Positions 57,958-64,000 of a stretch of 64,000 nt of DNA are shown piece after piece (the stretch's first letter is position 1; the number at the start of each line of letters is the position of its first letter). The notes below the pieces were generated by a model. The model was given only the letters and a program-made list of their open reading frames with translations, made no database searches and had not been told where the DNA came from. This stretch comes from Alligator mississippiensis (taxonomy: Eukaryota > Chordata > Crocodylia > Alligatoridae). The position numbers and the translations under genes were made by a program. The stretch spans positions 54,640,491 to 54,704,490 of the forward strand of contig NC_081829.1 in assembly GCF_030867095.1 (NCBI RefSeq). The letters run 5' to 3'.

Positions 57958-58639
57958 GTGTCCAAATATTCAATTTATACACAGAAATGCAGAAAGTGTA
58001 CTTCCATAGTTGCAAAGAGAATTCACGTAAGCAAAATTACAGCCCACCTAAAAATGTGGCTTCATATGTCCTCAAAGTAAGGTTACCTACCTTCAGCTTT
58101 CTGCAAGTCATTTTCCCCAGAGTTCAGATCATTTAGCCCAAGACTCTCTATTTATAGTTACCAACAAAATCTCATTGGCAAAAAGTTGTTGGAGACCATT
58201 ATTAACCACCTGAAAGAACAATAGAAAAAAGAATTAATAAAAAGAGCATTTACTATAATGTGCCACACTGAAATAGCTAACCATCTTGGATACAGCTTAT
58301 AGATCAATCCAAACACTCTTACGAGCAGAAATGCTCCAAGATATAAAGGCCTTTCCTTTCACACCATTTTTCCTCTCTTCCAGGAAGAGGTACACACCCC
58401 TTACTCTTAAAGGCCACTGAGGTCATTTGACAGCTCACTCCTTTCCTAGCTGTTCCTTTTCTCTGTCACAAGCATGTAGAGATGCATGTAGGCACCTAGT
58501 GCAATTTAGAAATCTAAGCACATTTGATATCTGAGCAGGTGCCTACCTGCTTCTTTATGCACTTCAGTATCTTTAAAAATCAGGCAACTAGCACACAAAA
58601 GAAAAATTCTGGCAAGCTAAAAATCTTTGATTATGCTAC
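57958..58639. other. MYPN intron, no repeat recognised
   Basis: AT-rich, no feature seen. Confidence 0.4.
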
Positions 58640-59489
58640 CCAGGCCCCAAGGCATGCACAGCAGGGCTGGGATGGTGCAGCAGCTGGACTGACTTCCCAG
58701 CATCCAGTGTGGTGCTGACTCCTTCTGGCTGCCACTGCCAATCTCCACTGCCAGACTCCACTCTGCTGCCCAGGCAGCCCAACCTGTCTGCCCTGCACCC
58801 ACCACTGAGGTACCAGGTGGAGTGGGAGGGTGGGGTCTCCATGGGGACTAGCCCAGAACTCAAGCAGGCAGGGCGCACTGGGCCAGGCAGATGGGGGCAG
58901 GTAGGGAGTAGCATCCAGGAGCAGGATAGGAGGGCACAGTTGGGACTAGAATTGGGATCACGGAGTGGTGATAGCACAGGGCCATGGCCCTGGGCAGAGC
59001 CACAATCCACTGCTCACACATCCCTGACCTGGACCTGACCCCAGACCCTACCTGCCCATCCCAGTCCCAAACACCACTCCCTGCCCACCAGCAGCTCCAT
59101 TCCATCAGCCTGGATGCACACCTTGCCCATGCAGGTCCCAGCCAGTCTTCATGGAGACCCCAGGATCTCTGGGTGGTGACAGCACAGGATCAGGGCCCAG
59201 GAATTGGTGCCTGTTGCAGGGTCAGATTGCGGCTCTGCCCCAGGCCCGGGCCCCATGCTGTCACCACCCAGTGATCCTGACCCCACCCTGGCTCCACCCA
59301 CCCACCCATCCCACTTCCTGCCCAGCCGAGTGCAGGGCAGAGCCACTTAGGGAGTTTTGGTGAGCTGTTGTGGGCAGGGGGAGCAGGGATGCTGACCCAG
59401 CACAGCACTGGCAGAATGCTGACCCGGCCTGTGACAGCTCACAAAAAACTCCGTAAGTGGCCCTCCAGTCCATATAATTGCCCACCCCT
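58640..59489. mobile_element. hAT non-autonomous element, left-truncated
   Basis: Same orientation and family as 80-780: GGGCTGGGATGGTG, GTGGTGCTGACTCCTTC, GGGGTCTCCATGGGGAC and CAGCCCA words in the same order. The right end ATAATTGCCCACCCCT is the inverted terminus. The expected left end CAGNNGTGGGC is missing. Confidence 0.65.
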
Positions 59490-60650
59490 ATTATACAGAG
59501 TATTTATCAGCTAATTGTGGGCAGCTTCAAGGTACCAATCAACATAGATTTCTGAGGCAAATAGAAATATGAGATCTTCTGAACCATAGTAAATTTCTTT
59601 GTTTCCTACAGTTAGGCTAGAAACTTCAAGCCTGATGCAGATTTACTAAATTTATGGGATTTTGCTCTTGATTTCAATGAGAACATGGCTGATTCTTTGA
59701 TTGAACTTATCACTGACCATACTGCCTGGGGTATTCAAGTATTGTAAAAGATTGCCTCTGAAACCTGAATGCCTCCATACTTCAGGAACACTAAATATTT
59801 AACTACGTTGATTTGCAGCCATTCTGCCCCAGAGAAAGGGAATAGGTAATACAGGCTGGAAAAAAAAATTCGGCAGCATGATAGTATCATTTTGATTTCA
59901 CTGGTCCTGCTGAGGAAGGTCACTGGGGAGGTATTTCTCTTCTGTAATTCTGCTTGCATTTGGCAAAGGGGAAGTTTTACAACGGAGGTTATACATAGTG
60001 TTTCCAGATTTGCCTGTCACTGTGGGGTGCACTCATTTATTAGGGGTACATTTCTGAGGTCTCTGTAATTCTATCGATGTGCTGCTTGTGTTACTTGTGT
60101 TTCTGTATGGAGCTGTATCTCTCCCTTCTGCAAGTCCTCACCCCCAATGGAGCTATCTTGCTGGACTCAATTTCAATGGGGCTGGGTTCCTCCAGCCACT
60201 AAATCAGTCAAACACATTTACGCATATACACACAGATTAACAGGGCACGTCTGAGCCGGGCCGGGTTATTGAGCATTGACAGGCTGACAGCCTCATGTGC
60301 CTTAAACTCAGTTCATCCCTTATTTCAGCAGGACAATAATAAATGCAGTTTGTTAGCGTATGTGTATGCATGTCTAAGTGTCTGAGAAGGCTGGGTCTGA
60401 TCAGCACTTTCAGCTGATACCCTCATGAGCCTCAAAACTCAGCACATCCCAATCTCTTGTCACAATGGTCCTAGTAGTAACTCCCTTAATAAGCAGACGC
60501 CACTGTAGTTTTGGGCATTGCAGGAATCTTTGGCTTAGGTAAAAGAAGCGTTGCGGCAGAGCAAATGGGAAGTGTGTCTAGTGGGTTATGGAACAGAGAA
60601 AATCCCACACAACTTACTGATTCGTTTGATGCACTGGCTGGGGGAGTAGT
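59490..60650. other. MYPN intron, no repeat recognised
   Basis: No clear signal; short GC-rich patch at about 60245-60275. Confidence 0.35.
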
Positions 60651-61510
60651 TAGTTGATTGCACAATTTCACAATGATTGCACACTTAATTCATACGGCAC
60701 AATTTTATTTTAAAATTCTTTGCTACGCATATAACACCGCTTAGCTTTAAGAAATACCACAAACATTAAGAACACAATAACTACATGTATCAGAAACAAT
60801 GCTCCAAATGCACTTCTTTAAAACAATTACAATTACAACTAAAAGTTAAATTTGAATCAATACTATTATTTTTCATAATATACTTACAATCCTAGAATTC
60901 TGAGAAGCCAAACACCTAAATATGGTTTCATTCCTCAGTAGTACAATTTAATGGGTTGGCCTCAGTAGTACAGTTCAATGGGCTGGCCTCAATACTGATA
61001 GGATTAAGTCCCCTTCCTTCAGTCCCTTTCGGGTGCTCCGCAGCTTCAGCGTGAACTAAGAGATTTGTCTTCACGGAGAGGGTGGTTCAGGTGATCAGTC
61101 TGATCCAGCCTACACTTGCGACTCTTCCTTCGGTGTTCTGCAATTGAGGTTACCTCCAAATTGGAACAGTAGGTTACAGTTTTTATTGAGTGAGTTGCCG
61201 TCTTGGGCCCCTCCTACCCAAACCTGTCACTACTCCCAAATTTGGGCTCAGACCTTACTCAACAGATTTCTGCTGGGTTCAGTTTCTTTTCTTGACCATT
61301 TTAATTACTTTGGGGAATTTCCATATCACTGAATTGACTTTTATTTCCAATCTTTTAAAAGGCTCCTAGGGTTTGATTTCTCGGAATGTGGGATGTTTGC
61401 TTAAGGGTCATTTTTATGTTAACTTTGTTAAAGGCCTCTAAAGATAAAATTCAAGAGTTAAAACTTTGAGCAAAGTCAGGACCTTCCGCACGTAGACCAA
61501 AACAATGGCC
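60651..61510 (-). mobile_element. Possible LTR fragment
   Basis: An AT-rich block with minus-strand AATAAA near its left edge (TTTTATTTTAAAA at about 60700) and a more GC-rich centre (60960-61140), LTR-like in layout. No target duplication seen. Confidence 0.2.
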
Positions 61511-61512
61511 TA

Positions 61513-62517
61513 GATAGATTCATAGATGTTAGGGTCGGAAGGGACCTCAATAGATCATCGAGTCCGACCCCCTGCATATGCAGGAAAGAGTGCTGGGTCT
61601 AGATGACCCCATCTAGATGCTTATCTAACCTCCTCTTGAAGACCCCCAGGGTAGGGGAGAGCACCACCTCCCTTGGGAGCCGGTTCCAGACCCTGGCCAC
61701 TCTAACTGTGAAGAAGTTCTTCCTAATGTCCAATCTAAATCTGCTCTCTGCTAGCTTGTGGCCATTATTTCTTGTAACCCCTGGGGGCGCCTTGGTGAAT
61801 AAATACTCACCAATTCCCTTCTGTGCCCCTGTGATGAACTTATAGGCAGCCACAAGGTCGCCTCTCAACCTTCTCTTGAGGAGGCTGAAAAGGTCCAGTT
61901 TCTCTAGTCTCTCCTCATAGGGCTTGGTCTGCAGGCCCTTAACCATATGAGTGGCCCTTCTCTGGACCCTCTCCAGGTTATCCGCATCCCTCTTGAATTG
62001 TGGTGCCCAGAATTGCATGCAGTACTCCAACTGCGGTCTGACCAGCGCCCGATAGAGGGGAAGTATCACCTCCTTGGACCTATTCGTCATGCATCTGCTG
62101 ATGCACGATAAAGTGCCATTGGCTTTTCTGATGGCTTCGTCACATTGCCAACTCATGTTCATCTTGGAGTCCACTAGGACTCCAAGATCCCTTTTCACCT
62201 GTGTGCCACCCAGCAGGTCATTCCCTAGGCTGTAGGTGTGCTGGACATTTTTCCTCCCTAGGTGCAGCACTTTGCATTTCTCCTTGTTGAACTGCATTCT
62301 GTTGTTTTCTGCCCACTTGTCTAACCTGTCCAGATCTGCTTGCAGCTGTTCCCTGCCCTCCGGCGTGTCCACTTCTCCCCATAGCTTTGTGTCATCTGCA
62401 AACTTGGACAGAGTACATTTCACACCCTCGTCCAAGTGGCTGATGAAGACATTAAAGAGTATTGGTCCAAGGACCGAGCCCTGCGGGACCCCAGTGCCCA
62501 CACCCTTCCAGGTCGAA
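61513..62517 (-). mobile_element. CR1 LINE, 5'-truncated, frame largely intact
   Basis: Minus-strand frame over 62564-61599 (321 codons, first about 15 from flank) reads STWKGVGTGVPQGSVLGPIL, the catalytic FADDTKLWGE, CKVLHLGRKNVQHTYSLGND, LVRPQLEYCMQFWAPQF and closes GVFKRRLDKHLDGVI. 3' UTR and ATAGATTCATAGATG tail at the left. Very close to the 23510 copy, so of the same young subfamily; truncated within the RT. Confidence 0.94.
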
Positions 62518-64000
62518 GATAAGAAGATGAATCTTGTCTTCTTCCTAAACTGGCTAATGGGCAACTATTACAAACATTCAAATATTACATTCAATATGAC
62601 AGGAAGGTCAAGGGGAAGGAAGAGTAAGTGAGGTTCAGAGAGAAAATATAGCCACCAGCTTGACCATAAACGTTACTTATTGCCAGGTATATGAATTTAT
62701 GATGATACCAGTAGTAACAGTCATACAAGATACACAAATAAAACAGTTACATCGTTTCAGTTAGGTATTTGGGAAAGTCTAGCTCAAGTTTGATCAGCAA
62801 AAGTCAGATTTGGAAAGCTGTGCCTGGAGTCAGAGAGAGAAAGAGAGAGTGATCAGCAAAAGTCCAGTTTAGAAAGCTGTGCCTGGAGTAAGAGAACAAG
62901 AGTCAGGTTCCTGGAGTCAGGAGAGAAAGAGAGAGTTGGGATCTCACCACTCAGCGAAGCTTGAACCATTCAAGGTTCCCAGGTGTTTTTGGAGCTTGCA
63001 GACAGGCAGAGCCCCCAGCATGCTTATTGAAGGTATTCCAGGCAGAAAAGGAGTGGAACTGGTGCAGCTTTGGCTCCAAGCACCAGGACAGAAACTTGAG
63101 CTTGGGTAGGGGGTTTTGTAGAGAACTAACAATGGCTCAAGGGAGAGCACTAGGTTTGTTTATGGGTAAACAATGGCTCATATGCTGGATATTAGGAACT
63201 GACCACTGCTGGCTATGGGTGGCATTACTCTGAGGAAACTCACAATACAGACAGGCAAATTCAATGTTTTGGGTACCAATAAAGGAGTCATTGCTGGAAT
63301 TGGTCTGATAAATGCTGAGCTGGGTGTGTGCAGATGTGGGTTGATTAGCATTTGGAGCAGGGATCCCCCATCATGCAGTGTTTCCCTGCTTCTCTGGTCC
63401 CAGAATTCAGTGCGGTCCTTGCCTTGGAATCTGTTCTCCATCCTGAATGCTAATGAAGATGCTTTCCTGTCCCATCTCCCATGTAAATGAGTTGTCATCC
63501 AGTTCCATCTCCGATGTAAATGAGATCAGGGGAGTTGCTTCACTCCTATCACCCTTGTCTGGAGGGGCTTAGGTGCATCTCCCACTACATCTTCATTGTC
63601 TTTTGTAAGTCCTTGCTCTAATCAGTTCTTGTTCAGGTGTGGAGTGGGGCTGAGTCCTTTGAGAGTCAGACAGGCTGCATACTGTACCAGGGTTCCCCAA
63701 GAACACAGAGATGACAGGTAACAATAGGGCTAACATTACCCAGAATTAACACCCCTAAGTATTTTACATGTCAGAATGCTCACTTGAAAGAAACTTGCCA
63801 TTTGCCACCAGGCATGGTACCCAGAACTGATACAGTTCATTGTAACAAAGAATTCAGCCCCTTCATGACACAATAAAGCAATTTCTTTAAATAGGGCTAG
63901 TGGTACACAGACAACAGCAGATCCAAAAAAATTACTACTAGTACCAATCTTGTAGAGAATAACATTTGTTCTACAGTTTAAATATTCAGGACTGGATCCT
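62518..64000. other. MYPN intron, unresolved
   Basis: Mixed sequence. It contains a tandem duplication (62793-62908) and no coding or terminal-repeat signal. It may hold an old LTR, but the ends are not visible. Confidence 0.3.
62793..62908. repeat. Tandem duplication, about 58-bp unit
   Basis: GATCAGCAAAAGTCAGATTT and GATCAGCAAAAGTCCAGTTT each lead to GAAAGCTGTGCCTGGAGT and a GAGA-rich end; two units, diverged. Confidence 0.75.

Noticed and set aside
46705-64000. Next MYPN exon (Ig2 region, CQSPTNYLQG-like)
   Set aside because: Looked for in the open frames; nothing similar found, so the intron extends beyond the window.

Overview
Host and gene. The window comes from a vertebrate, most likely a crocodilian, with a turtle as second choice. 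The reasons are CR1 LINEs ending in ATCTATGA-type tails, many hAT-type DNA elements, and Ty3/gypsy elements with a copia-like gene order. The only host gene I can support is MYPN (myopalladin, a sarcomeric Z-line protein) on the plus strand. Four coding exons are visible: 15631-16550, 35183-35358, 36058-36109 and 46347-46473. Their splice phases fit and together they encode residues 1-425, including the first Ig domain, which is split across two exons. The 5' untranslated exon(s) and everything after residue 425 lie outside the window. About 98% of the window is therefore intron or upstream sequence.

Layout. 1-7880: upstream or intron 1 sequence with four hAT-family non-autonomous elements (80-780, 1233-1416, 2321-4341 split by a CR1, 7011-7299). 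7884-14615: a near-complete Gmr1-like Ty3/gypsy fossil on the minus strand, bounded by direct LTRs and a 5-bp target duplication, ending about 1 kb before the first coding exon of MYPN. 16551-35182: intron with a fold-back element (18576-20823) carrying a Helitron-like insert and a small hAT, a 0.58-kb palindrome (21923-22500), an unusually open 2.3-kb CR1 (about 23510-25822), hairpin elements and a minisatellite. 36110-46346: intron with a second Gmr1-like fossil (37867 to about 43440) that carries a nested solo LTR. 46474-64000: intron with a cluster of inverted GC-rich units, a hAT MITE with perfect 8-bp target duplication (48419-49257), and a 6.8-kb hAT transposon (51124-57949) with recognisable BED-finger and transposase remnants, itself holding a CR1 and a solo LTR. 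More CR1 and hAT copies follow.

How the parts relate. The repeats form layers: LINE into hAT, Helitron into a fold-back arm, solo LTR into gypsy, LINE and LTR into hAT, hAT into a palindromic cluster. The 51124-57949 hAT shares terminal sequence with the short elements at 2321 and 48419, so it looks like the autonomous type for that family. The two gypsy fossils share a primer site for tRNA-Gly(GCC). Their LTRs, and two solo LTRs, also carry a 13-17 nt box complementary to the anticodon arm of the same tRNA; this is the most striking undescribed signal here. The right LTR of the first gypsy fossil has a plus-strand TATA box and a splice donor pointing at MYPN, a candidate alternative promoter.
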